NCBI RefSeq assembly: GCF_014385105.1
Contig: NZ_JACRTE010000003.1
Coordinates: forward strand, 198,891 to 262,890
Origin: Qingrenia yutianensis
GTDB lineage: Bacteria > Bacillota > Clostridia > UMGS1810
Direction of reading: 5' to 3'
Length of the DNA: 64,000 nucleotides
Part shown: positions 7,871 through 15,177 of the stretch, in pieces
Layout of the letters: every line of letters begins with the position of its first letter
How positions within the stretch are numbered: position 1 is the first letter of the stretch
Program-made: the position numbers and the translations under genes
Notes under the pieces: generated by a model
What the model was told of the DNA's origin: nothing
The model's database searches: none
Seen by the model: only the letters and a program-made list of their open reading frames with translations

Positions 7871-9031
7871 GTGAAAAAACCAATGAAATTATTTGTGAAA
7901 TTTTTGATTTCGTGCCTTGCTGTTTTATGCGTTTTTTCGCTTTCGCAAAGCTGTTTTGCAGATTCCGTTTCAGATGAATTTTTCGGTTCCGATGCGGTTG
8001 ATATTATCGGCGAAAAGGCGAGGAACGAAAACACCGACAAGGTGTACGGAGGATTTGATTTTGCCGAATTTACAAAGGAAATTTTAAACGGAAACGTTTT
8101 TCAGCCGAAAAAAATCGTCGGCAAAGCAATGAAAATTATTTTCGGTGCGGTTATGGAAAACGCGCATATGCTTGTTGTTTTGATTGCCCTTGCACTGGTT
8201 GGCGGAATAATTTCAAATCTTCAAAGCTCGTTCAATGCAAAATCAACCGCTGAAACGGCATTTTTCGCGTTTTACACAATGTATTCGGGAATTTTGACGG
8301 TGTGCGTTTACAACTGCCTTGAAAGCGCACGGCAGACAGTGGAGGCGCAAAGCGCATTTTTGCAGGCGGCGACGCCGACGTACATAGGAATGATGATTGC
8401 GAGCGGTTCGGTGCTGAAATCCGCCGCGTCAAAGCCGGTGATTTTGTATTTTATTTCGCTTATTTCAATCGCAGTGAAAGATTTTTTCATTCCGTTTTCG
8501 TTTATGATTTTCATTTTGTCGGTGATAAACAACCTGTCGGGCAAAATGCAGATAACAAAGCTTGTGAGCCTTTTGCGCCTTATTGTTACAAGGTCGCTTA
8601 CCGCGCTGATGACGGTGTTTGTGACGCTTTTGACTCTTTCGGGAATGAGCGCGCAGAGTGCTGATACGTTAAGCGTGCGCGCGGCAAAATACGCGGCGCA
8701 GAATTTCGTTCCCGTTGTGGGAAACGTTTTGTCAAGCACCATCGACACGGTTTACGCGTCGGCGTCGGTTTTGCGCAGTGCGCTCGGTGTTGCCGGTATT
8801 GTCACGGTTGCGCTTTTGTGCGCCTATCCCGTGCTTAAATTCGGCGCGCTGATTTTTTTATACAAGCTTGCCGCGGCGATAATTGAACCGCTCGCCGACA
8901 AACGCATTTCAAACGCGGTGAACGAGGCGGCAAACGGAATTTCGCTTTTATTTTCGCTCCTTGTGTGCGTTGCGGTGGTGTTTTCGCTTTCAATAGCGTA
9001 TCTTGCGGAATTTGCGATGGGGGTGGGATAA
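7871..9031 (+). CDS. spoIIIAE: Stage III sporulation protein AE
   Basis: Start chosen at GTG 7871, because the nearby ATG at 7869 runs straight into TGA and GACGGAGG lies upstream. The 386-residue product has a signal peptide (LISCLAVLCVFSLSQSCFA) and multiple membrane spans from about residue 95 onward, as in SpoIIIAE. It is a polytopic membrane component of the SpoIIIA channel. The stop TAA at 9029-9031 is followed in the same frame by spoIIIAF sequence with no intervening stop. Confidence 0.92.
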   Translation: MKKPMKLFVKFLISCLAVLCVFSLSQSCFADSVSDEFFGSDAVDIIGEKARNENTDKVYGGFDFAEFTKEILNGNVFQPKKIVGKAMKIIFGAVMENAHMLVVLIALALVGGIISNLQSSFNAKSTAETAFFAFYTMYSGILTVCVYNCLESARQTVEAQSAFLQAATPTYIGMMIASGSVLKSAASKPVILYFISLISIAVKDFFIPFSFMIFILSVINNLSGKMQITKLVSLLRLIVTRSLTALMTVFVTLLTLSGMSAQSADTLSVRAAKYAAQNFVPVVGNVLSSTIDTVYASASVLRSALGVAGIVTVALLCAYPVLKFGALIFLYKLAAAIIEPLADKRISNAVNEAANGISLLFSLLVCVAVVFSLSIAYLAEFAMGVG

Positions 9032-9496
9032 ACGGAACAGATAAAAGCTTATGTTTTAAGCGTTGCAGGAGTTTTGATTTTAAGCGTTCTCACCGAGGCG
9101 GTTATGCCGTCGGGGACGTTCGGAAAATACGTCAAAACCGCGCTGGGACTTGTGATTTTGGTAACGCTTGCATATCCTGCGCTGAAATTTTCCGACTTTG
9201 ACGCGCTGTATGAAAAATATGCGTTTTACGGCGGAACACCCGACGCGGAGGAAACCGCGGTATTTGACACCGAAAAAATCATAAAAGATGAGTTTGAACG
9301 GAAAATATGCGCGGTTATACAAGACGACATAAAAGAAAAGTTTTCGGAAAACTGCGGAATTTCGGCGGATTACGACGGCGGAAAATGCACAAAAATTTAT
9401 ATTTCGTGCGGTGATGGGAATTTTGACAAGATAAGCGGTTACATATCGCAGAAATACGGCTTGCAATGTGCGAAAAATGAAAAAACGGGGTATTAA
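9032..9496 (+). CDS. spoIIIAF: Stage III sporulation protein AF, non-canonical start
   Basis: The frame directly after the spoIIIAE stop encodes a SpoIIIAF-like protein: TEQIKAYVLSVAG begins a first membrane helix, then MPSGTFGKYVKTALGL, a second helix and a soluble domain. No ATG, GTG or TTG occurs before TTG 9074, which would remove most of the first helix. The best-placed start is ACG at 9032, with GGGGGTGGG just upstream; one change (ACG to ATG) would give a normal gene. Alternatives are ATA 9041, readthrough of the spoIIIAE TAA giving a fusion, or a sequencing error. The identity is firm; the start is not. Confidence 0.8.
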   Translation, partial: TEQIKAYVLSVAGVLILSVLTEAVMPSGTFGKYVKTALGLVILVTLAYPALKFSDFDALYEKYAFYGGTPDAEETAVFDTEKIIKDEFERKICAVIQDDIKEKFSENCGISADYDGGKCTKIYISCGDGNFDKISGYISQKYGLQCAKNEKTGY

Positions 9497-9497
9497 A

Positions 9498-10028
9498 ATG
9501 GATATTATGCCTTTTATTAAAAACTTTTCGTTTAAAAAGAATAAAAACACGCTTTTTATAATATTACTTATAGGAGTGCTGATGCTTGTTTGCTCAAAGT
9601 CGCTTTTTGCGTCCGAAAAGCCGAAAAACGATAAAAAGGCAAACGAAACAACGACAGTTTGCGCCGACAATGCGGAAAAACGGCTTTCGGCGATGCTCGG
9701 CAAAATTTCGGGCGCAGGCAAAACAGAGGTGATGATTACATACGAATCCACGTCCGAAAAAGTGACGGTTGCAGACACAAAAACGTCGAAATCTTCGTCC
9801 GACGGCTCAAAAAACGAAAGCTCGGGCGAGAGAGTGACGGTTATGCAAAAGGACGGAAACGCGTCGTCGCCGTTTGTGAAAGCCGAGGTAAATCCGAAGG
9901 TGAGGGGAGTTTTGATTGTTGCGGACGGCGCAGAAAACGCCGATGTTTCGGCAAATTTAAAAAAAGCCGTATGCGCCGTTTTGGACGTTCCCATTCACAA
10001 GGTTGAGGTTATGCCGAGAGAGAAATAA
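9498..10028 (+). CDS. spoIIIAG: Stage III sporulation protein AG
   Basis: A 176-residue protein with an N-terminal membrane helix (TLFIILLIGVLMLVCS) and an extracytoplasmic domain. It contains the SpoIIIAG pattern LSAMLGKISGAGKTEVMITYES and VRGVLIVADGAENADV. In the known complex AG forms a large ring in the intermembrane space. A Ser/Lys-rich insert lies near residues 90-115. The ATG at 9498 follows CGGGGT; ATG 9477 and GTG 9468 are in-frame alternatives that would overlap spoIIIAF. Confidence 0.93.
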   Translation: MDIMPFIKNFSFKKNKNTLFIILLIGVLMLVCSKSLFASEKPKNDKKANETTTVCADNAEKRLSAMLGKISGAGKTEVMITYESTSEKVTVADTKTSKSSSDGSKNESSGERVTVMQKDGNASSPFVKAEVNPKVRGVLIVADGAENADVSANLKKAVCAVLDVPIHKVEVMPREK

Positions 10029-10052
10029 AATTTAAAATAAAGGAGAATTTGT

Positions 10053-10628
10053 ATGAAAAACGTTGAAAAAAAGAAAATGACGAAACTGCTCATTTGTCAG
10101 AAAAAAGCGGTCGCGCTGGGTGCGCTGGTCGTTTTGGTGGGAGTTGCGGGTTATCTTAATTTTGTTTACGACAAATCGGACGGTACGCAAAGCACGCTTA
10201 ACGAATATGTCGAAACGGTAAAGGATATTGAAAACGAACAGCAAAACGCAGGCGAGGCACAGCCCGTGAGCGCGGACGCAAAAAGCGCCGATTATTTCAC
10301 GTCGGCGAGAATGAACCGCGAAACCGCGCGGAGCGAGAGCATTGAGCTTTTGAAAAGCACAATCGACAACGCGAACGTGTCGGCGGAGGCAAGGCAGGAG
10401 GCGGAAAACAAAATTTTTGCGATTTCCGACAATATCGAAAACGAGGTTAACATTGAAAACGTAATAAAATCGAAAGGATTTTCGGACGTTTTGGTGTCTG
10501 TAAGCGGCGACCAGGTAAGCGTTGCAGTGCGCGCCGAGTCGCTCACCGCTCCCCAGACAGCACAGCTTAACGACGCGGTTGAACAATTTGTAAGCACAAA
10601 TAATGTAAAAATAGTTGAAGTTCCGTAA
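10053..10628 (+). CDS. spoIIIAH: Stage III sporulation protein AH
   Basis: A 191-residue protein with one N-terminal membrane helix (VALGALVVLVGVAGYLNF) and a C-terminal YscJ/FliF-like ring domain (about 90-191, FSDVLVSVSGDQVSVAVRAE). SpoIIIAH pairs with forespore SpoIIQ across the intermembrane space to join the two cells. AAAGGAG precedes the ATG. It is the last gene of the spoIIIA set. Confidence 0.94.
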   Translation: MKNVEKKKMTKLLICQKKAVALGALVVLVGVAGYLNFVYDKSDGTQSTLNEYVETVKDIENEQQNAGEAQPVSADAKSADYFTSARMNRETARSESIELLKSTIDNANVSAEARQEAENKIFAISDNIENEVNIENVIKSKGFSDVLVSVSGDQVSVAVRAESLTAPQTAQLNDAVEQFVSTNNVKIVEVP

Positions 10629-10710
10629 AAAGTGTAGTATAATATAAAAAACAAATGAAAAAAATATTAAAACTTATGTTTTTAATGTAATGAAAGGACG
10701 GGATAAAACT

Positions 10711-11148
10711 ATGGACAAAACATATGAAGTTAACGAAAATTCGGGAAATGTTAAAATATCGGACGAGGTTATAGCAACGATCGCGCAGATTGCCGCAAAT
10801 GAGGTTGACGGCATAATCGGCACGGGTTCGTCGTTTGCAGGCGAAATTAAGCAAATTCTTTCCAAAAAAGCGCCTGCCGGAAAGGGCGTTAAGGTTGTCA
10901 CCGAAAACGGCGAGGTTACGGTGGATATAAGCGTTGTGGTTGAATACGGCGCAAAAATTCCTGCCGTTTCGTGGGAGCTTCAGGAAAACGTTAAGAAAAA
11001 CGTTGAGTCTATGACGGGACTTTCGGTGCGCAAGGTGAATATTCACGTTGTGGGCATTGAGGTTAAAGAGGAAGAAAAGGAAGAAATCAAAGAGGAAAAA
11101 AGCGAAACGGACGCTGAAACAACTGCCGAAACAACCGAAGAAAACTAA
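10711..11148 (+). CDS. Asp23/Gls24 family envelope stress response protein
   Basis: A 145-residue protein with the Asp23 core: GNVKISDEVIATIAQIAANEVDGIIG near the start (in two overlapping family motifs) and a C-terminal NIHVVGIEV strand. The tail is a Glu/Lys/Thr-rich low-complexity stretch. Asp23 proteins are abundant membrane-associated proteins linked to envelope stress. The start at 10711 has GAAAGGACGGG before it. An Asp23 gene between spoIIIAH and nusB is a common Clostridia order. Confidence 0.92.
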   Translation: MDKTYEVNENSGNVKISDEVIATIAQIAANEVDGIIGTGSSFAGEIKQILSKKAPAGKGVKVVTENGEVTVDISVVVEYGAKIPAVSWELQENVKKNVESMTGLSVRKVNIHVVGIEVKEEEKEEIKEEKSETDAETTAETTEEN

Positions 11149-11158
11149 AAATTCAAAT

Positions 11159-11199
11159 AAACTTCGCATAATAAGAATTTGTGCGGAGTTTATTTTTTT
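11159..11199 (+). terminator. Intrinsic terminator after the asp23 gene
   Basis: Stem AAACTTCGCA (11159-11168) with TGCGGAGTTT (11182-11191), one G-T pair, followed by ATTTTTTTA. It separates the spoIIIA-asp23 unit from nusB. Confidence 0.75.
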
Positions 11200-11308
11200 A
11201 ACAAATTTTCATAAAATATGAAATAATGCTTTATTTTTTTGAAAATTTGTTGTATAATATTTATTATGTATAATTATGTGAATTTTTAGTTGCACTGGAG
11301 GAAAACCA

Positions 11309-11719
11309 ATGAGCAGAAAAACGGCGAGAGATAACGCCTTCAAGCTTGTTTTTGAAGCACCGTTTTACAAAAACGATTTTGAAACGGTTATGAATACGTT
11401 TGACGGAATTGAAAAAGAAAATCTTACCGAAAACGATTTAAAATATATCAAATCCACCGTTTCGGGCGTTTTTGACAAGCTTGAAATCATAGACGACAAA
11501 ATAAATTCCAAGCTTATCGGCTGGACGGTCGGACGTTTGCCCAAAACCACCGCGGCAATACTTCGCCTTGCGGTTTACGAAATGGAGTTTAACGACGATA
11601 TTCCCGTTCAGGTGGCTATGAACGAGGCTATCGAACTTGCGAAAATATACTGCGACGACGACGCGCCGAGGTTTGTCAACGGCGTTTTGGAGTCGGTAAA
11701 AAAACTGAAAGAGGCTTAA
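11309..11719 (+). CDS. nusB: Transcription antitermination factor NusB
   Basis: A 136-residue all-helical NusB protein with the family pattern RDNAFKLVFE at the N-terminus and LRLAVYEM plus AMNEAIELAKIY and FVNGVLE toward the C-terminus. NusB binds boxA RNA with NusE and supports antitermination of rRNA operons. Ribosome site TGGAGGAAA precedes the ATG. A TATAAT-rich AT stretch at 11250-11275 may hold a promoter, but no good -35 box pairs with it. Confidence 0.95.
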   Translation: MSRKTARDNAFKLVFEAPFYKNDFETVMNTFDGIEKENLTENDLKYIKSTVSGVFDKLEIIDDKINSKLIGWTVGRLPKTTAAILRLAVYEMEFNDDIPVQVAMNEAIELAKIYCDDDAPRFVNGVLESVKKLKEA

Positions 11720-11722
11720 AAA

Positions 11723-12931
11723 ATGGCGGTAATCACTGTTAGTCAGCTTAACAATTACATAAAACGCTGTTTTGACAGCAACCAAAATTTTCAGCGTCTT
11801 TATATAAAAGGTGAAATTTCAAATTTCAAGCGCCATTCGTCGGGACACCTTTATCTCACGTTAAAAGACGAGGGAGGAGTTTTAAGGGCGGTAATGTTCC
11901 GCTCGGCGGCGTCGGGTCTTAAGTTTAACGCGTCAAACGGTATGAAGGTTATCGCGTGCGGACGCGTGGCGGTTTTTGAGCGCGACGGGCAGTATCAGCT
12001 TTACATTGAAAGTATGATGCCCGACGGCGTGGGCGAGCTTTATCTTGCGTATGAACAGCTTAAAGAAAAGCTTGCGAAAGAGGGGCTTTTTGACGAATCG
12101 CACAAAAAGCCGATACCGAAATATCCCGCGAAAATCGGCGTTATAACCTCGCCTACGGGCGCGGCGGTGCGCGATATTTTAAACGTTTTAAAAAGGCGCT
12201 ATGCGCTCGCGGATATTTACATTTACCCGGCGCTGGTGCAGGGTATCGGCGCGGCGAAAACCATCGCCGAGGGAATTGAGTTTTTCAACCGCGAAAAAAA
12301 GGCGGACGTGCTCATTGTGGGCCGCGGAGGCGGTTCGATTGAAGATTTGTGGGCGTTTAACGAAGAAGAAGTTGCATACGCGATATACAATTCCGAAATT
12401 CCCGTTATCTCGGCAGTAGGACACGAAACAGACTTTACAATCGCGGATTTTGCCGCCGATTTGCGCGCGCCTACGCCGTCGGCAGGAGCAGAGCTTTCCG
12501 CACCGTCGCAGACCGACGTGCGCCAAAGCCTTATTATGCAGAAAAGCAAGCTTGCGGTGTGCCTTACAAATTTATACAAACTAAAGGCACAACAGCTTGA
12601 AAGAATACGAAAATCGCGCGTTTTTGCCGATTACCGAATTATTTTCGACGACAAACGGCTTTATCTCGATATGCTTTCAAAATCGCTGGCCGATTTGTAT
12701 GCCAAAAAGGTGGAAAAAAGCAAAACCGAGCTTTTGAAATATCTTTCAAAGCTTGAGGCGCTCAATCCGGCGTCGGTTTTAAAACGCGGTTTTGCGTCGG
12801 TGAAAGGCGCGGACGGAAAAATCGTCAAAGACGCAAAAAGCCTTAAAAACGGCGATTTAATAGATGTTACATTTGCGGACGGAACCGCAAACTGCGAAGT
12901 GAAATCCGTAAAAGAGGGAGAAATGATATGA
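11723..12931 (+). CDS. xseA: Exodeoxyribonuclease VII large subunit
   Basis: A 402-residue protein with an N-terminal OB-fold nucleic-acid-binding domain (YIKGEISNFKRHSSGHLYLTLKD, in two adjoining parts, residues 25-50) and the catalytic domain with GVITSPTGAAVRDIL, VGRGGGSIEDLWAFN and SAVGHETDFTIADFAAD. With XseB it degrades single-stranded DNA from both ends. It starts 3 bp after nusB and overlaps xseB by 4 bp (ATGA). Confidence 0.96.
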   Translation: MAVITVSQLNNYIKRCFDSNQNFQRLYIKGEISNFKRHSSGHLYLTLKDEGGVLRAVMFRSAASGLKFNASNGMKVIACGRVAVFERDGQYQLYIESMMPDGVGELYLAYEQLKEKLAKEGLFDESHKKPIPKYPAKIGVITSPTGAAVRDILNVLKRRYALADIYIYPALVQGIGAAKTIAEGIEFFNREKKADVLIVGRGGGSIEDLWAFNEEEVAYAIYNSEIPVISAVGHETDFTIADFAADLRAPTPSAGAELSAPSQTDVRQSLIMQKSKLAVCLTNLYKLKAQQLERIRKSRVFADYRIIFDDKRLYLDMLSKSLADLYAKKVEKSKTELLKYLSKLEALNPASVLKRGFASVKGADGKIVKDAKSLKNGDLIDVTFADGTANCEVKSVKEGEMI

Positions 12932-13152
12932 ATAAATTTGAAGATAACATCACAAGGCTTGACGAAATTGTGAAAAAGCTTGAGGACGGAAACGCGGCGC
13001 TTGATGAGTGCGTTGCGCTTTTTGAGGACGGCGTAAAGCTTACCGGCGAGTGCATAAAAATGCTTGACGACGCCGAGCAGAAAATTAAGCTTTTGGTGAA
13101 AAATAACGACGGAGAGGTAAGCGAAACTGATTTTGTTCAGAACGACGCTTAA
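12928..13152 (+). CDS. xseB: Exodeoxyribonuclease VII small subunit
   Basis: A 74-residue coiled-coil protein with the XseB pattern RLDEIVKKLEDGNAALDE and ALFEDGVKL. Several XseB chains decorate each XseA subunit. The ATG overlaps the xseA stop, preceded by GAGGGAG. Confidence 0.96.
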   Translation: MNKFEDNITRLDEIVKKLEDGNAALDECVALFEDGVKLTGECIKMLDDAEQKIKLLVKNNDGEVSETDFVQNDA

Positions 13153-13164
13153 ACGGTAAAAAAT

Positions 13165-14025
13165 ATGAATTTCAACGACGAATACAAAAAACGTCTTACG
13201 CTTATAAATGAGCATATTGAAAGTTTTTTTGCAAATGAGTGCAGAAATCTTGAAAGTTTTGTCACCGAGGCGCCTGTTTACAGTGTGTTGAACGGCGGAA
13301 AAAGGGTGAGGGGAATACTCACGCTTGAGGTTGCAAGAATGCTCGGCGGAAATGAAAAAACCGCGCTCGAATTTGCAGCCGCGATTGAGTTTATTCAGGC
13401 ATATTCGCTTGTTCACGACGATTTGCCCTGTATGGACGACGACGATTACAGAAGGGGTCAGCTTAGCTGTCACAAAAAATTCGGCGAGGCAAAGGGCGTG
13501 CTTTGCGGCGACTCGCTTTTAAACCTTGCGTATGAGGTTATGCTTAAAAGCATTTTAAACGGCGGTGACGGCGAGAAAAAAGCGGCGGCGGAAATTGCGC
13601 ACCGCGCCGGAATTTTCGGTATGATAAAAGGTCAGCTTATTGACATTGATTTGATGAGCAAAAAAGACATTACGCTCCCCGACGTCGAAAATCTTATCGA
13701 ATACAAAACAACCGCGCTTATATCCGCGGCGGCGCTTGCGGGCGCGCGCATTGCAAACGCGGACGGCGAAGATATTGAAAATATCAAAAATTACGCGTAC
13801 CACCTCGGCACGGCGTTTCAGATAAGGGACGATTTTGAGGACGAGGAGGAGGACAAGCTGAAAGAGGAAGAGGAAAAAACGCCGAACTTTATAAATCTTC
13901 TCGGTAAGGAAAAAGCCATCGAAAAGCTTATTTATCACAGAAATTCGGCGCGTGATATTTTGAAAAAATACGAAAAAAGCGAATTTTTAACGGCTATGAA
14001 CGAATTTTTGTTCGGCGCGTTTTAA
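13165..14025 (+). CDS. ispA: Polyprenyl synthetase (geranyl/farnesyl diphosphate synthase)
   Basis: A 286-residue trans-prenyltransferase. The first Asp-rich motif is DDLPCMDDDDYRRG (about residues 83-96) and the second is DDFED in FQIRDDFEDEEED. An acidic run of Glu/Asp/Lys just after the second motif (EDEEEDKLKEEEEK) is longer than usual. The enzyme condenses isopentenyl diphosphate with allylic diphosphates to C15 (possibly C20), feeding undecaprenyl and quinone routes. It follows xseB by 12 bp, the common order in Firmicutes, but no dxs gene follows here. Confidence 0.93.
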   Translation: MNFNDEYKKRLTLINEHIESFFANECRNLESFVTEAPVYSVLNGGKRVRGILTLEVARMLGGNEKTALEFAAAIEFIQAYSLVHDDLPCMDDDDYRRGQLSCHKKFGEAKGVLCGDSLLNLAYEVMLKSILNGGDGEKKAAAEIAHRAGIFGMIKGQLIDIDLMSKKDITLPDVENLIEYKTTALISAAALAGARIANADGEDIENIKNYAYHLGTAFQIRDDFEDEEEDKLKEEEEKTPNFINLLGKEKAIEKLIYHRNSARDILKKYEKSEFLTAMNEFLFGAF

Positions 14026-14031
14026 AAAATA

Positions 14032-14060
14032 TTGCAAAACCGAAAAAAATATGATACAAT
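14032..14060 (+). promoter_or_regulatory. Promoter for pheST
   Basis: -35 TTGCAA (14032-14037), 17-bp spacer, -10 TACAAT (14055-14060) with the extended TGn element (TGA) before it. The leader to the pheS start is only about 75 nt, too short for a T-box. Confidence 0.7.
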
Positions 14061-14064
14061 GTAA

Positions 14065-14103
14065 GGATAAAATTTGTATAAATCGGGATAAATTTTGTAT
14101 AAA
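14065..14103 (+). repeat. Tandem 18-bp repeat in the pheS leader
   Basis: GGATAAAATTTGTATAAA (14065-14082) and GGATAAATTTTGTATAAA (14086-14103) differ at one base, with a 21-bp period (two helical turns). It lies just downstream of the promoter and could be a pair of protein sites; no factor is known. Confidence 0.55.
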
Positions 14104-14142
14104 ATTAGGTTTACATAAACAACCTCGGAAGGAGTTAAAAAG

Positions 14143-15162
14143 GTGAAACAGCTACTTGAAAAAATCAAAGCGGAAGCCCTCAAAGCGTTGGAAAATTCTG
14201 ACAAAATGGAGGAGCTTGAAAGCTTCAGAGTGAAATATCTCGGAAAAAAAGGAGAAATCACGGGCGTTTTGAAAGGGCTCGGATCGGTTGCGGCTGACGA
14301 AAGAAAAGAAGTCGGCGCGCTTGCAAACGAAATCAGAGCGTACATTGAAAAAGGTCTTGCCGAGAAAAAAGCGGCAATGCAGGAAAAAGTTTTGCAGGAA
14401 AAGCTTAAAAAAGAGGTTATCGACGTTACGATGCCCGGCAGAAAAAGCGACATCGGCGGCGCTCATCCTCTTACAATAGTAAGAAAACAGCTTGAAGATA
14501 TTTTTATGGGAATGGGATTTTCTATTGCCGAGGGTCCCGAAGTTGAGCTTGATTACTACAATTTCGAGGCGCTCAACATTCCCAAAAACCACCCTTCGCG
14601 CGACACGCAGGATACGTTTTACATCAACGACGATGTGGTTTTGAGAACGCAGACCTCCTCCGTTCAGGTGCGCGTTATGGAAAAAACCAAACCGCCGATA
14701 AGGGTTATATCCCCCGGCAGAGTGTTCAGAAGCGACGCGGTTGACGCTACACATTCGCCCGTTTTCCACCAGCTTGAGGGTCTTGTTGTTGACAAGGGCA
14801 TCACAATGGGCGACCTTAAAGGAACTTTGGAACTGTTTATGAAAAAGCTTTACGGCGACGACGTTAAAATCCGTCTGCGTCCGCACCATTTCCCGTTTAC
14901 CGAGCCGAGCGCAGAGGTTGACGTTTCGTGCTTTGTATGCGGAGGAAAAGGTTGCCGTGTATGCAAAAAAGAGGGATTTATAGAAGTTCTCGGCGCAGGT
15001 ATGGTGCACCCGAAAGTTTTGAAAGAGTGCGGAATTGACCCCGAAATTTACAGCGGTTTTGCTTTCGGTATCGGTCTTGAGCGTATCGTTATGCGTTCGT
15101 ATAACATTGACGATATGCGTCTTTTGTACGAGAACGATTTAAGATTTTTGAAACAGTTTTAA
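14143..15162 (+). CDS. pheS: Phenylalanyl-tRNA synthetase alpha subunit
   Basis: A 339-residue class II synthetase subunit: N-terminal coiled-coil tRNA-binding region (1-85), motif 2 region around [19 protein letters not shown], and motif 3 [10 protein letters not shown]. The Phe pocket region [11 protein letters not shown] is present. With PheT it charges tRNA-Phe as an alpha2-beta2 enzyme. It starts at GTG 14143 after GGAAGGAG. Confidence 0.97.
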   Translation: MKQLLEKIKAEALKALENSDKMEELESFRVKYLGKKGEITGVLKGLGSVAADERKEVGALANEIRAYIEKGLAEKKAAMQEKVLQEKLKKEVIDVTMPGRKSDIGGAHPLTIVRKQLEDIFMGMGFSIAEGPEVELDYYNFEALNIPKNHPSRDTQDTFYINDDVVLRTQTSSVQVRVMEKTKPPIRVISPGRVFRSDAVDATHSPVFHQLEGLVVDKGITMGDLKGTLELFMKKLYGDDVKIRLRPHHFPFTEPSAEVDVSCFVCGGKGCRVCKKEGFIEVLGAGMVHPKVLKECGIDPEIYSGFAFGIGLERIVMRSYNIDDMRLLYENDLRFLKQF

Positions 15163-15177
15163 CGGAGGTAGCAGAAT

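Noticed and set aside
9080..9994. 304-codon minus-strand frame across spoIIIAF-AG
   Set aside because: Opposite two conserved sporulation genes and rich in Phe/Ser from reversed Lys/Glu codons.
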